Positions 1 to 9,309 of a DNA stretch of 64,000 nucleotides are shown here, piece by piece. The notes below the pieces were generated by a model that did not search any database, was not told the origin of the DNA, and saw nothing but the letters and a program-made list of their open reading frames with translations. A program made the position numbers and the translations under genes. How positions within the stretch are numbered: position 1 is the first letter of the stretch; each line of letters starts with the position of its first letter. Source of the stretch: Lewinellaceae bacterium (GTDB lineage Bacteria > Bacteroidota > Bacteroidia > Chitinophagales > Saprospiraceae); assembly GCA_020636095.1 (NCBI GenBank), contig JACJYN010000004.1:1054001-1118000 (forward strand). Direction: 5' to 3'.

Positions 1-1695
1 AGCCCTGCCCGGCTCACGCCTTCCCAATCCGCAGTGCTGGTTGCCATGTTGAAAGCCACTACCCTGTATAACCCTGTCACCCAACCTCAAAACGCACTGG
101 CAAGGCGTAACCTCGTTCTGGGGCAAATGGCCAAATACGGCTACCTTTCCCGGCGCCTGGCGGACTCCCTGGCCATGGAGCCCATTGCGCTGAACTATTA
201 CCCCATCACCCACAACAAAGGCCCGGCGCCTTATTTCCGCGAACACCTCCGCCTGGAACTCAAGAAGCTGATCGAGGATAAGCGGAAGCCCAATGGAATG
301 GCCTACAACCTGTACACCGACGGGCTGAAAATATACACCACCCTGAACCCCCGGATGCAGGCCATTGCCGAAGACATAGTGGCCGAGCAAATGCACAGCC
401 TGCAAAAAGACTTTACCCAACACCTGAACGGAGCCGACCCATGGGAAACGGAAGGCGTTCTGGAAATGGCCAAAAGGCAATCGGCCCGATACCGGGGGCT
501 CCAAAATGCCGGGATGGACAGCCTGGGCATTGATTCTGTCTTCCGCATCCCGGTAGAGATGGAGATATTTAGCTGGAACGGTGGAAAGGAAAAGCGCAAA
601 ATGAGCCCTATCGATTCCATCAAATTCTACCTGGGGTTGCTCAATGCGGGCTTTCTGGCCATGGACCCCCAATCGGGGGAAGTACTGGCATGGGTTGGCG
701 GAATCAATCACGAGTTTTTCCAATACGACCACGTTTTATCTACCCGTTCGGTAGGTTCTACTTTCAAGCCGATTGTTTACGCCGCCGCACTCCAAAAGGG
801 AATTTCCCCTTGCACTTACTACCCCAATCAATTGCGGGTTTATCCTCAATATGAATACTGGATGCCTAAGAACGCAACGAATGAATACGGTGGCTACTAT
901 TCTTTGGAAGGCGGCCTGATCAACAGCGTCAATACCGTGACGGTTCAGGTGATGATGCAGGCGCGCCCGTCAAACGTTGCCCGCCTGGCGCACAGCCTCG
1001 GCATTCGAACTGAGATTCCACCCGTACCGGCGATCGCTCTGGGGGCGGTGGATGTATCTCTCCAGGATATGGTTACCGTCTACAGCACGTTCGCCATGCA
1101 GGGGGCCCGCCCCGACCTTCACTATATCCGGCGCGTAGAAACTCCGGATGGAACTGTCCTTATCGATAATGAATGGAAAAAGGATACCTGCAACTGGGAG
1201 CGGCCCCTGTGGAAGGAAGAAGCCGACATGATGAACCACATGCTACAGGCGGTAGTCGACCGGGGCACAGGCCGCCGTATCCGTTACCGCTACAACATGA
1301 AATTTCCTCTGGCAGGTAAGACGGGCACCAGCCAAAACCATTCCGATGGATGGTTCATCGGGTATACCCCCAGAATCGTGGCGGGCGCCTGGGTAGGCGC
1401 CGAATCGCCCGCTGTGCGCTTCCGGAACCTCAGCCTGGGGCAAGGCGCTAATACCGGGCTGCCAATGGTGGCTTTTTTCCTGGAAAAACTCACAGAAGAG
1501 GAACCTTTGGCCGACTACGTAAACGCACCCTTCCCCAAACCGGAAGCAACCGTAGAACAAATGCTTTCCTGCCCGAGTGTGGTATGGCCGGAACAAACAC
1601 CGGAAACTGGAGGCACTGAAGAAAAGTCAACCGTTTCGGTGGATAAAGAAAGCCCCACTGCTACTTCCAACGCCACCGCCAAACTGAATCAATGA
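1..1695 (+). CDS. Class A penicillin-binding protein (PBP1A-like), 3' part
   Basis: Bifunctional peptidoglycan glycosyltransferase/transpeptidase, anchored in the inner membrane and acting in the periplasm. The frame is open from base 1, so the gene starts upstream of the window; 564 codons remain. The first residues (LTPSQSAVLVAMLKA, then a YNP and a LARRNLVL stretch) look like the end of the GT51 glycosyltransferase domain. The transpeptidase domain shows all three motifs: SxxK (STFK, Ser codon at 757), SxN (SVN, 924) and KTGT (1318). About 50 C-terminal residues form a Thr/Ser/Glu-rich tail, common in this family. It is followed by a clear terminator. The family call is firm; the exact paralogue (1A or another class A) is not decided. 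Confidence 0.93.
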   Translation, partial: SPARLTPSQSAVLVAMLKATTLYNPVTQPQNALARRNLVLGQMAKYGYLSRRLADSLAMEPIALNYYPITHNKGPAPYFREHLRLELKKLIEDKRKPNGMAYNLYTDGLKIYTTLNPRMQAIAEDIVAEQMHSLQKDFTQHLNGADPWETEGVLEMAKRQSARYRGLQNAGMDSLGIDSVFRIPVEMEIFSWNGGKEKRKMSPIDSIKFYLGLLNAGFLAMDPQSGEVLAWVGGINHEFFQYDHVLSTRSVGSTFKPIVYAAALQKGISPCTYYPNQLRVYPQYEYWMPKNATNEYGGYYSLEGGLINSVNTVTVQVMMQARPSNVARLAHSLGIRTEIPPVPAIALGAVDVSLQDMVTVYSTFAMQGARPDLHYIRRVETPDGTVLIDNEWKKDTCNWERPLWKEEADMMNHMLQAVVDRGTGRRIRYRYNMKFPLAGKTGTSQNHSDGWFIGYTPRIVAGAWVGAESPAVRFRNLSLGQGANTGLPMVAFFLEKLTEEEPLADYVNAPFPKPEATVEQMLSCPSVVWPEQTPETGGTEEKSTVSVDKESPTATSNATAKLNQ

Positions 1696-1709
1696 CAAGC
1701 CAATAACGT

Positions 1710-1769
1710 AAAGGGCTGTAGGACAGGGCTTATCGCCTTTAATTTACCCTGCAGCCCTTTCTGTTTTTT
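1710..1769 (+). terminator. Rho-independent terminator after the PBP gene
   Basis: A 13-bp stem with one G-U pair (AAAGGGCTGTAGG at 1710-1722 with CCTGCAGCCCTTT at 1748-1760) is followed by a T-rich run ending near 1769. It lies 15 bases after the PBP stop codon. Confidence 0.8.
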
Positions 1770-1923
1770 GGCGCCGGTAGCGTTCACTTTCACCGCACTG
1801 TCAAATTTTAGTTAAGCATCTCTTCGTTTTTTTTGATTTTTTTAGAAAAAGGATTAACTTTCTTCTGCTTATCTAAATAAGAGGATTGTTATCCTTTGAT
1901 TTCCTAATTAAATTTCTTCAGCA

Positions 1924-2196
1924 ATGAATATTACATTCGAGGAGCTGCGAGCCATCAAGCACAAGCTACCTACCGGCAGTATCAGCAGAATTGCCACTGA
2001 ATTGAACCTAAGCGAGCAAACCGTACGCAACTATTTTGGCGCCAATAAGTTTGGTGAAGGTGAAATTGCCGACAAACACATCCAACCAGGCCCCCATGGA
2101 GGTATAGTGCATCTGGAAGATACCAGTATCCTGGAAGCAGCCAGAAGAATATTAGCCGAATTTGAAAAATCCGAATTGCAGAAAGAAGAGAGTTGA
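1924..2196 (+). CDS. Small helix-turn-helix DNA-binding protein
   Basis: A 90-residue protein. Residues about 17-40 (GSISRIATELNLSEQTVRNY) form a plausible helix-turn-helix with the pattern helix, turn at Leu-Asn-Leu-Ser, recognition helix. The middle carries a Gly/His-rich stretch (PGPHGG) and the C-terminus is an acidic helix. I do not recognise a named family; the length and layout fit small conserved Bacteroidota DNA-binding proteins. The gene stands alone: a terminator precedes it and a perfect hairpin follows. No Shine-Dalgarno sequence is visible before the ATG. A regulatory or nucleoid role is inference. Confidence 0.75.
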   Translation: MNITFEELRAIKHKLPTGSISRIATELNLSEQTVRNYFGANKFGEGEIADKHIQPGPHGGIVHLEDTSILEAARRILAEFEKSELQKEES

Positions 2197-2210
2197 CACC
2201 CAACACAAAG

Positions 2211-2245
2211 AAAAACGGGAAATGAACCATTCATTTCCCGTTTTT
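2211..2245. terminator. Bidirectional terminator between convergent genes
   Basis: A perfect 15-bp inverted repeat (AAAAACGGGAAATGA at 2211-2225, TCATTTCCCGTTTTT at 2231-2245) with a 5-base loop. The A and T tracts at the ends supply a U-run on both strands, which suits the convergent genes on either side. Confidence 0.85.
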
Positions 2246-2271
2246 CTTTAAACCTGTTGGCTTTCGAGCTA

Positions 2272-3003
2272 CTACATTTTTAAATAAAAATCCCCCGCCA
2301 GCTGTTTATAGCCCTCCGTCCACTCATTCCTCTTGTTATGCTGTATAATGAGGGCGTCTTTTGTTACTGCCCTAGCCTGTCGTTCAAACTGCATGAGGAG
2401 GCGCTCCACTGGTTTTTCTTTTGTAGGCATTACCTCCGTTACCCGGGTACAGTTTAAATGGTATTCCTGGGACAACTCCTGGAAACGAAGGCCTTCGATA
2501 TAAGGCAACACCAGGCAGAAGCGCCCTTCCGGCGCCAGTAAGCTGCGCACTGCCGATAAGAGGTCCCCGTGGGGAAGTTTTACCGTGTGGCGCACGCTAT
2601 TGCGGTCCTGATTGTGAGAGAAAGTGCCTCCCGAGAAAAAGGGCGGATTACTGACAATCAGATCGTATCGGGTGGAAACAGAGCGGGCATATTCTTGTAT
2701 GGAGGTATTAAAAACCTGTAAACGGCTACCCCAGGGGGAAGCCTCCATATTGTCTCCTGCCTGCCCGGCGGCGGCGGCATCTACTTCTACAGCGTGGATA
2801 TGGGCCCGCTCCGTTCTTTGGGCGAGCATAATCGCAATGAGGCCGCTGCCCGTTCCCACATCCAGGATGTAGGAAGCGTTTTCCGTTTCAGCCCAGGCGC
2901 CCAACAGCACTCCATCGGTGCCGACCTTCATCGTACAGCTGTCCTGTTGAATACTGAATTGCTTAAAGCGAAAGGGTTCAACTTTTTTCTGTGGCGTTAT
3001 CAT
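2272..3003 (-). CDS. trmN6: tRNA1(Val) (adenine-37-N6)-methyltransferase-like protein
   Basis: SAM-dependent methyltransferase of the YfiC/TrmN6 family, which methylates A37 of tRNA-Val in the cytoplasm. 243 residues, the usual length. It has the family N-terminal pattern (FKQFSIQQDSCTMKVGTDGVLLGAW), SAM-binding motif I (ILDVGTGSGLIAIMLAQR) and the amino-methyltransferase motif NPPF (VSNPPFFSGG). I chose the ATG at 3003 over a TTG two codons upstream. It lies 79 bases beyond the OB-fold lipoprotein gene on the same strand, but a terminator sits between them, so it is probably transcribed separately. Confidence 0.88.
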   Translation of the reverse strand: MITPQKKVEPFRFKQFSIQQDSCTMKVGTDGVLLGAWAETENASYILDVGTGSGLIAIMLAQRTERAHIHAVEVDAAAAGQAGDNMEASPWGSRLQVFNTSIQEYARSVSTRYDLIVSNPPFFSGGTFSHNQDRNSVRHTVKLPHGDLLSAVRSLLAPEGRFCLVLPYIEGLRFQELSQEYHLNCTRVTEVMPTKEKPVERLLMQFERQARAVTKDALIIQHNKRNEWTEGYKQLAGDFYLKM

Positions 3004-3018
3004 ACACAATCGGTATAT

Positions 3019-3049
3019 ATAAAAAAGGGAGCAATAAATTACTCCCTCT
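3019..3049 (-). terminator. Terminator of the TonB receptor/OB-fold operon
   Basis: On the minus strand, AGGGAG...CTCCCT (arms 3042-3047 and 3026-3031, with further partial pairing inside) is followed by TTTTTT then TATATA. It lies 36 bases past the stop of the OB-fold lipoprotein gene. Confidence 0.6.
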
Positions 3050-3082
3050 ATAAAGTCTTTAGTATCTGAAAAGTTTCAAATC

Positions 3083-5104
3083 CTACTGTTCTATATCATT
3101 CAAATTGCGGATGGTCAGTTGCGGGTCGTTGAATTGAGAAACAACTGCCGTCAAGGTAAACGGACCGGCCGGAACATTTTCAGTGGCAAAAGTAGCCTGC
3201 GTGCGGGTAAATGAAACGATGGTACCCGTACCATCATCCAGCGTTTTCGCCCCGGAGTAGGTTCCTCCTTCCGCAATAGACACATTGCTGATCTTAACCA
3301 GCGTTGACTCCCAGGCTTCGGAGTTGTCGACAATCTCCTGGATCGTTGCCGCCCGGGCAGCAGGTAGTGCGCCGGGGCCAAAGCTGATGGCATTGGCGTT
3401 GGGAACATTATTGACCTGCAGCAGGCCATTGAATTCTGAAAGCTCCTGTCCGGAAATATTGATCTCTATTTCTTCTCCCAGCGCAAAAATATGGTTGTCG
3501 GTAAAGCGAATGACAATACCGCCGCTCTCATCCTGGAGGACGAGATTTCTTTCAGTCCAATTGAGTGCGTCTTTATCCGATATCACGACCCCCCGAACCT
3601 TCTTAGCGGCAGGAGCTGCTCCGGAACCGCCTTCAAAAAGGCCGCGCACTGCCGCCAGCGTAATTAGCTGGGGATCCCCCCCCATACCGCCGCCGCTAAC
3701 GTCGCCGAGGTTTCTCATGGTCAGCTGCGGGTCATTAAATTGGGAAACGATCGCGGTAAGGGTAACGGCGCCTACCGGCAGGGGGCTACCGGAAAAACTG
3801 GCTCCGCTACGAGTAAACATTACGATGGAAGCCGTGCCGTCATTGACGGTGGTGGACCCATTGAAGGTTGCCGCCCCGGTAATAGTAGCGTCGCTGATCT
3901 GCACCAGAGTCGATTCCCAGGACTCGAGGTTGGCGAGTAGCTCCTGCACCGTGGCGGCACGGGGAACAGGCAACGTGCCGGCGCCATTGGACTTTGCCAG
4001 CTCGTTGGAAAGCCCGTTCACCTGCAGCAATCCGTTAAACTCGGACAACTCCTGTCCGGAAACAACCACATCGACCTCCTCACCCAGGGAAAAATTGTGG
4101 GGGCTTTGAAAACGAACAATAATGCCCGCAGTGGCATCCTGGATAACCAGGTTGCGGATATCAATATTGCCGTTGTCCTTATCAGAAATAACCACTCCGC
4201 GAATCTTCTTGTCAGCCGGCCCTTCCGTTCCTCCGTTGTTGAACACATCCCGGACTTCAGCGATGGTAACCAACTCCTCCTGGCCGGTACCGCCGTTGCA
4301 GCGCTGGCCGTTCATTTGGATATCGCTGAGTTCGCGGATGAATAACTGTTTGGTAGCGCCAAATACATTAAAAACGGCTACGATGGCGCCATTCCCTTCC
4401 GGAACCGTTTCATTGGCAAAAGTTGAAAAGCCGCTGGAACGCAGAACAATGGTGTTGCCATCACAATCCTGGATAGTGCGGTTGAGGGTCTGCTGGCCGA
4501 AGGCATCGGCAAAGGTTAGGCCTACTTCCGAAAAAGCAAATTCCACATCCTCCAGTTTCACCAGGGTACTGATATCCTGCGTCCCCAAAGAATTGATGGA
4601 CCGAACCGCCGGTTCCGGCGTACCGATAAGCATGCCCCGGGAAATGCGCTGATTGTAATCCACTATATCTCCGAGTTGCTCGGAGCCTCCTTCTATATAG
4701 GTGTAGCCCCCCAGTTGAATGATACCGTTGTATTCTCCCAGCACCAATCCCTGGCAATCGATGGCCAGCTCGCGGCCGATAGGGTAAAAGTTGTAGTAAT
4801 CTGTCAGGTTGATCAGCACCTCAATACCGGCGGTTTCATCCTGGAAGGCAAAAGAACGGTAAAAGTTGCCGGAGCGGTCATCGGCCACCACCACCCCACG
4901 GATAATAATGTCGTCCTCTATCCGGGTCAGTTTGCCCGGAACAAAAAGGCTCTTTAGTTCCGATATGGTCGTATTGGCTTCCTTGTCCAGGGGCGTACCC
5001 GTACTGGGCGGCTCGTCGAATTCGAGGTCAACACAGGAAGAAAAGCCCGCGGCCAGATAAAAGAAGAAGGACAGGTAGATGATGTTCTTAAGATCGAAGT
5101 TCAT
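3083..5104 (-). CDS. DUF5689-like lipoprotein with three OB-fold-like units
   Basis: Predicted outer-membrane lipoprotein, 673 residues. The signal peptide ends in a lipobox (AGFSSC, Cys24). The first unit (about 36-270) has the DUF5689 pattern of predicted OB-fold nucleic-acid-binding strands (IIIRGVVVADDRSGNFYRSF). Units two (about 275-470) and three (about 475-673) are close copies of each other: both have RGVVISDKD, GQELSEFNGLLQVN and VSQFNDPQLT in the same order. The gene follows a TonB receptor gene by 65 bases on the same strand, so the two are likely an operon. By analogy with SusC/SusD-like pairs it may be a surface partner of the receptor. Nucleic-acid binding is family-based inference. 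Confidence 0.8.
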   Translation of the reverse strand: MNFDLKNIIYLSFFFYLAAGFSSCVDLEFDEPPSTGTPLDKEANTTISELKSLFVPGKLTRIEDDIIIRGVVVADDRSGNFYRSFAFQDETAGIEVLINLTDYYNFYPIGRELAIDCQGLVLGEYNGIIQLGGYTYIEGGSEQLGDIVDYNQRISRGMLIGTPEPAVRSINSLGTQDISTLVKLEDVEFAFSEVGLTFADAFGQQTLNRTIQDCDGNTIVLRSSGFSTFANETVPEGNGAIVAVFNVFGATKQLFIRELSDIQMNGQRCNGGTGQEELVTIAEVRDVFNNGGTEGPADKKIRGVVISDKDNGNIDIRNLVIQDATAGIIVRFQSPHNFSLGEEVDVVVSGQELSEFNGLLQVNGLSNELAKSNGAGTLPVPRAATVQELLANLESWESTLVQISDATITGAATFNGSTTVNDGTASIVMFTRSGASFSGSPLPVGAVTLTAIVSQFNDPQLTMRNLGDVSGGGMGGDPQLITLAAVRGLFEGGSGAAPAAKKVRGVVISDKDALNWTERNLVLQDESGGIVIRFTDNHIFALGEEIEINISGQELSEFNGLLQVNNVPNANAISFGPGALPAARAATIQEIVDNSEAWESTLVKISNVSIAEGGTYSGAKTLDDGTGTIVSFTRTQATFATENVPAGPFTLTAVVSQFNDPQLTIRNLNDIEQ

Positions 5105-5169
5105 TATGAATGGTTTTTTACTTCAAATGTTATTGGTGAATAAAGGCCCATGCCGATATCGGCTCAGGA

Positions 5170-7962
5170 TCAGAAGCGCAGGCTTACATTGACGAAGTAA
5201 GTCCGTCCGTACAGATAGTAATAACGGGGAATGAAAACCGTATCGTCGCCGGAGCGCACGTCAAAATCAAAGCGCAGCTGGTCGAATCCGCCGGTGATAA
5301 AATCCTGGTTATTCAGGATATTATTCACCCCGAGGTTGAGGTATAAAAAGATATCGCCGAACCGGAAGGATTTTCCGCCGAAGAAGTCGACGGTAAAGGC
5401 GTCATCACCCTTTTTTTGCTCGATGATCCGCTCAAACTCGGCGGAGCTGGGATCAACCCCCAGCACGGCTTCGCTGGTCCGCGATAGCGGGTTGTAATCG
5501 ATCCACACCCCATCGAAGTAATTGAAGTTCAGGTAGGCAAACCAATAGCCACGGGGGCGGTACTGGAGGCCCAGGGTATAGGCATTCTGAGGGCGGCCGG
5601 GCACGTACACATTTTTGGAATAGACCTCAAAGCCTTGCGCCTCCGCATCAAACGCCTCGGAATTGTCCTCGTACAGATAGCCTGTTGCCCGCGAATTGTA
5701 AATGTACTGGCCCAGGGCCGCTACGGCGGTGGCGCTCAGGCTGGAGGTAATCTTGGCCTCCACGGCCAGCTCGGCGCCCATGTGGCGCTGGTTCAACCCG
5801 GTCATCACAAAAGCCCCGAAAGAGCGGCTCAGGTCATTGTAGAATTGAATGAGGTCTATCCTGTTTTCAAACTGAGTGTAATAGGCGCTCGCCCTGGCTT
5901 TCACATTCGGTGAACGAAGCAGGTACCCGGCTTCGCCGCTGTAGATGGTTTCGCTGTCCAGCCCCCGCACGGCCTGGTCGCGGGTGCGGGGAGAAACAAA
6001 GGCATTGCGCACAAATGGCGCCCGGGTCAGGAAAGCGGCGTTGGCGAAGAGATAGTTCCTGCCGTCCAGCTTATAAGTAGCCCCGCCCTTGATGCCAATA
6101 TTTGTGAAGCTCTGCTTTTCGGATTCGCCGAAGGAGTTGTCCGGGAAACGGCCGGTGCGGTATTTGCCGGTGCGCCAGAACTGGGAATTGGAAACGTTGC
6201 CCGCCAGGAAAAGGTCGAGCTTGGGAAGCGACATTTGGCCCTGCATCCACAGTTCACCCTTGCGAACGTCGATATCGTAGTTGTACCCGAATACATCTCC
6301 TTGCCGGACGATCTCGCTGGGGTTGTTCAGGTCGTTCTGCTGTATGTCAAAATCATCCGAAAAATCCCGGACGGCAAAGGCGTCTACATTCAGAAAGAAA
6401 TCTCCGCCCAGCAGGTCTTCCACCGTTTTAAAGGTCTCTACGGTTTGCGCCTGATAAGAGATGCCTCCGCTCAGGGTGAATTGGCTGGTGATGGCGTGCT
6501 GGTAGTTAGAATAGAAATTCATCTCCCTCGTATCATACCGGCGGTCTTCGACCATATATTGAGACCACTTCCCGGTGTACTCCTGCCCATCCAGCAAGTA
6601 GGAAAATTTCTCATCGAGCTGGCTGTTGCGGTTGGCGTCGTACAACTCGTCCCACGGGACCTGCAAGGCATTCGGGTCGGCAAGCAGGTCCTGTTCTACG
6701 ATATCGGCGGCTTCATCCCATCCGCTTAGCCGGAAGAAACTGGGCATTTTGCGGTAGTAATCCGGGCGGGGATCCGGCGCGTCAAACCAGTTCAGGGCAC
6801 TGCTGCCGATCCGCCCGAATTGATAAGAGGCGGCAGTGGTCAGCGTCGCTTCCGGGCTGATCTTCCAGTCGTGCCGGAGAATAACCACCGGCTGGTGGAT
6901 ATTGGAAACTCTGGAGTTGCGTACTTTCCCATTCTGATAACCCCAGAAGGAGTTGTAATAATTACTACCCGCCAGGTCATACACTTCCTGGGTGCTGGCT
7001 CCTGCCCTCCCCCGCTTGGTAGGCGAGCCGAAGATATTGAGATTCAGCATGTGGTTGTCGCCCAGCTTGCGGTCGACCGACAGAAAGTAAGCCCAGGAAT
7101 CGTAGAAGGTTCCGGGTTGATAGCCCTCATCCGCCCAACGGTGAGAGCCGGAAAAAGTAACCGCCCAGCCGTTGTCCATCATGCCGCTGGAAACCGTGGC
7201 CATGGCGCGGTTGCGGTATCCACGATTGGACGAAGAGTAGGTCAGGCGAATTTCCGGGCGTTGCAGGGAGGCACGCGTATCGATCGACGTGGCGCCGCCC
7301 AACCCGCCAAAGGTATAGGAAACGGGTTCGAGGCCCACTTCAGTATCCCGGTTGCGGACCACATCGTTGAGGCCGCCCCAGGCGCTCCAGAACACCCGCC
7401 CGTTCTCCAGTTCATTGAAAGGGATGCCATTGACATAAACAGCCGCTTCTTCCGAATCGTATCCCCGGATACGGAAACGCGCCGAACCAAAAGTGAAGGC
7501 AGCAGTGGATACAAAAACATCGCGAGAGGCCGATAATACACCGGAGATGTTCTGGTTGTCCGATTCCTGCTCCAGGTCTTCATCCGACAGGGTAATGGTC
7601 GGAATGAAATCCTCCTTGTTGACGATGCCGGATTCCTGTTGTTCAGGCGCCAGCTCAATCGTACCCAGGTTAAAGTCCTGCTCGCTGTCGCTCTCAATGG
7701 CAACGCGAATAGATTGATCACTGTAACCTTCCGCCTTGACGGAAAAGGTGTGTTCACCTTCTTCGACTCCAAAAAAAAGAAAGGCTCCTTTCCCATCCGT
7801 CACTGCACTGGCTCGTGTACCATCCAGAGTCACCAAAGCACCTTCCAGAGGGGATTTGGTTTCGCTGTCGTTTACAACGCCACGGACATTGACCGTTTTG
7901 GCTTGAATAGAAAAGGCTAGAAGAAAGGTGAAAAGGGTAAGTAATGTGCTTTTCAAATGCAT
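5170..7962 (-). CDS. TonB-dependent receptor with carboxypeptidase-like N-terminal domain
   Basis: Outer-membrane active transporter energised by TonB/ExbBD. 930 residues: signal peptide (about 1-21, ending SIQA), carboxypeptidase-regulatory-like beta domain (about 23-105), plug (about 115-225, with RFRIRGYDSEEAAVYVNG and FGGLGGATSID), then a long beta-barrel ending in an aromatic strand (FVNVSLRF). No SusD homologue is adjacent; instead the OB-fold lipoprotein follows. A minus-strand TAATTTTG (8049-8056) matches the -7 box, but I see no -33 element. The substrate is not readable from the sequence; nucleic-acid fragments are suggested only by the neighbours. Confidence 0.9.
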   Translation of the reverse strand: MHLKSTLLTLFTFLLAFSIQAKTVNVRGVVNDSETKSPLEGALVTLDGTRASAVTDGKGAFLFFGVEEGEHTFSVKAEGYSDQSIRVAIESDSEQDFNLGTIELAPEQQESGIVNKEDFIPTITLSDEDLEQESDNQNISGVLSASRDVFVSTAAFTFGSARFRIRGYDSEEAAVYVNGIPFNELENGRVFWSAWGGLNDVVRNRDTEVGLEPVSYTFGGLGGATSIDTRASLQRPEIRLTYSSSNRGYRNRAMATVSSGMMDNGWAVTFSGSHRWADEGYQPGTFYDSWAYFLSVDRKLGDNHMLNLNIFGSPTKRGRAGASTQEVYDLAGSNYYNSFWGYQNGKVRNSRVSNIHQPVVILRHDWKISPEATLTTAASYQFGRIGSSALNWFDAPDPRPDYYRKMPSFFRLSGWDEAADIVEQDLLADPNALQVPWDELYDANRNSQLDEKFSYLLDGQEYTGKWSQYMVEDRRYDTREMNFYSNYQHAITSQFTLSGGISYQAQTVETFKTVEDLLGGDFFLNVDAFAVRDFSDDFDIQQNDLNNPSEIVRQGDVFGYNYDIDVRKGELWMQGQMSLPKLDLFLAGNVSNSQFWRTGKYRTGRFPDNSFGESEKQSFTNIGIKGGATYKLDGRNYLFANAAFLTRAPFVRNAFVSPRTRDQAVRGLDSETIYSGEAGYLLRSPNVKARASAYYTQFENRIDLIQFYNDLSRSFGAFVMTGLNQRHMGAELAVEAKITSSLSATAVAALGQYIYNSRATGYLYEDNSEAFDAEAQGFEVYSKNVYVPGRPQNAYTLGLQYRPRGYWFAYLNFNYFDGVWIDYNPLSRTSEAVLGVDPSSAEFERIIEQKKGDDAFTVDFFGGKSFRFGDIFLYLNLGVNNILNNQDFITGGFDQLRFDFDVRSGDDTVFIPRYYYLYGRTYFVNVSLRF

Positions 7963-8127
7963 AGTTATTTTTGATTTCGAGAATACCGATGGGCCGAAGG
8001 GCAGTTTATTGGGAGAAATAGTCGTGCTATTGTCTAAATACGAGAGTGCAAAATTAGCACAATTGCATAATTGTTGCGCCTAACTTTTAAAAAAATTAAC
8101 CGAAAGTTAATATCATTGCCCTGCGGC

Positions 8128-8162
8128 TTGGAGAATGGGGGGTTACTGATTCTTTATCTTTG
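8128..8162 (+). promoter_or_regulatory. Possible Bacteroidota promoter for the EEP nuclease gene
   Basis: TTG (8128-8130) and an exact TAnnTTTG box (TATCTTTG, 8155-8162), separated by 24 bases, a little longer than the usual 19-21. The box lies 33 bases before the ATG. Confidence 0.4.
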
Positions 8163-8195
8163 GCCGTTCACAGGCTTAAAAAACCAAAACATACT

Positions 8196-9236
8196 ATGCA
8201 TCTGAAAACGCTTTTCCTGTCCTCACTGCTCCTTCTCTGCCTTCAGGCAGGCGCCCAGCAACAATACAAGGTAGGCGCCATCGGCTTCTACAATTTTGAG
8301 AACTTATTCGATACCCTCGACGCTCCGGATGTCCGGGACGAAGAGTTCACCCCTGCCGGAAGGAATGTGTGGGATACTCAAAAATACCTGGAAAAACTTC
8401 AAAATCTCTCCCGGGTAGTTTCCGAACTGGCCACCGATATTACTCCCGACGGGGTTTCTATTCTTGGGGTAGCGGAAGTGGAGAACCGCAAGGTACTGGA
8501 AGACTTCGTTCAGCAGCCATTGGTGAAAGGCAGGAACTATCAGATCGTACATCACGACTCTCCCGACGAACGGGGCATCGACGTGGCGCTGTTGTACAAC
8601 CCCAAATACTTCAAAGTGCTGGGCGCCAAAGCCATGCCCCTGCTGATCTACCGGGATAATGGAGAGCGGGACTTCACCCGTGACGTACTACTCGTTTCCG
8701 GCCTGTACGACGGGGAGCCCCTGCACATTATGGTTAACCACTGGCCGAGCCGCAGTGGCGGAGAAGCCGCCAGCCAGCCCTTTAGGAACGCAGCCGCCAT
8801 GATCTGCAAGGCAGCCGCCGATTCCCTGATGCAGGAAGACCCCAACGCCAAGGTCCTCATCATGGGCGACCTCAACGACGACCCCATCAGCCCCAGCGTC
8901 AAAACGATTCTCAATGCCCAACGGAAAAAGGAGGCAGTAAGAAAGGGCGGCCTTTACAACCCGATGTACAATCTTTTCAAAAAAGGCATCGGTACCCTGG
9001 CCTACCGCGACGCCTGGAGCCTGTTCGACCAAATCCTGCTCAGCTACGGCCTGGTGAACGGCAAAACGGAAGGTTACCAGTTCTACAAGGTGTTCATCTA
9101 CAATGAGCCCTATTTGTTGCAGTCCAGTGGGCAGTTTGCGGGCTATCCGTTTCGCAGCTTCGGCGGCGGCGCCTATATGGGTGGATACAGCGACCACTTT
9201 GCCGTATATGTGGCGTTGGTGAAGGCAGTGGAATAA
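8196..9236 (+). CDS. Exported endonuclease/exonuclease/phosphatase-family enzyme
   Basis: 346 residues with a signal peptide (MHLKTLFLSSLLLLCLQAGAQ). Catalytic motifs of the DNase I-like EEP fold are present in order: FYNFENLF (Asn), GVAEVENR (Glu), VNHWPSR (His), MGDLNDDP (Asp/Asn) and the terminal GYSDHFAVY (Ser-Asp-His). It should act outside the cytoplasm as a phosphodiesterase, and DNA is a plausible substrate. A TTG 36 bases upstream opens the same frame, but the ATG at 8196 gives the clean signal peptide. It is divergent from the TonB receptor/OB-fold pair across 233 bases. Sphingomyelinase or sugar-phosphatase activity cannot be excluded. Confidence 0.88.
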   Translation: MHLKTLFLSSLLLLCLQAGAQQQYKVGAIGFYNFENLFDTLDAPDVRDEEFTPAGRNVWDTQKYLEKLQNLSRVVSELATDITPDGVSILGVAEVENRKVLEDFVQQPLVKGRNYQIVHHDSPDERGIDVALLYNPKYFKVLGAKAMPLLIYRDNGERDFTRDVLLVSGLYDGEPLHIMVNHWPSRSGGEAASQPFRNAAAMICKAAADSLMQEDPNAKVLIMGDLNDDPISPSVKTILNAQRKKEAVRKGGLYNPMYNLFKKGIGTLAYRDAWSLFDQILLSYGLVNGKTEGYQFYKVFIYNEPYLLQSSGQFAGYPFRSFGGGAYMGGYSDHFAVYVALVKAVE

Positions 9237-9309
9237 GATTTACCGATTTTCAAGGAGCTGTCAAATTTTCGTACTTTTATACCCTGTCCAAAAATCCACT
9301 CACCACCCC

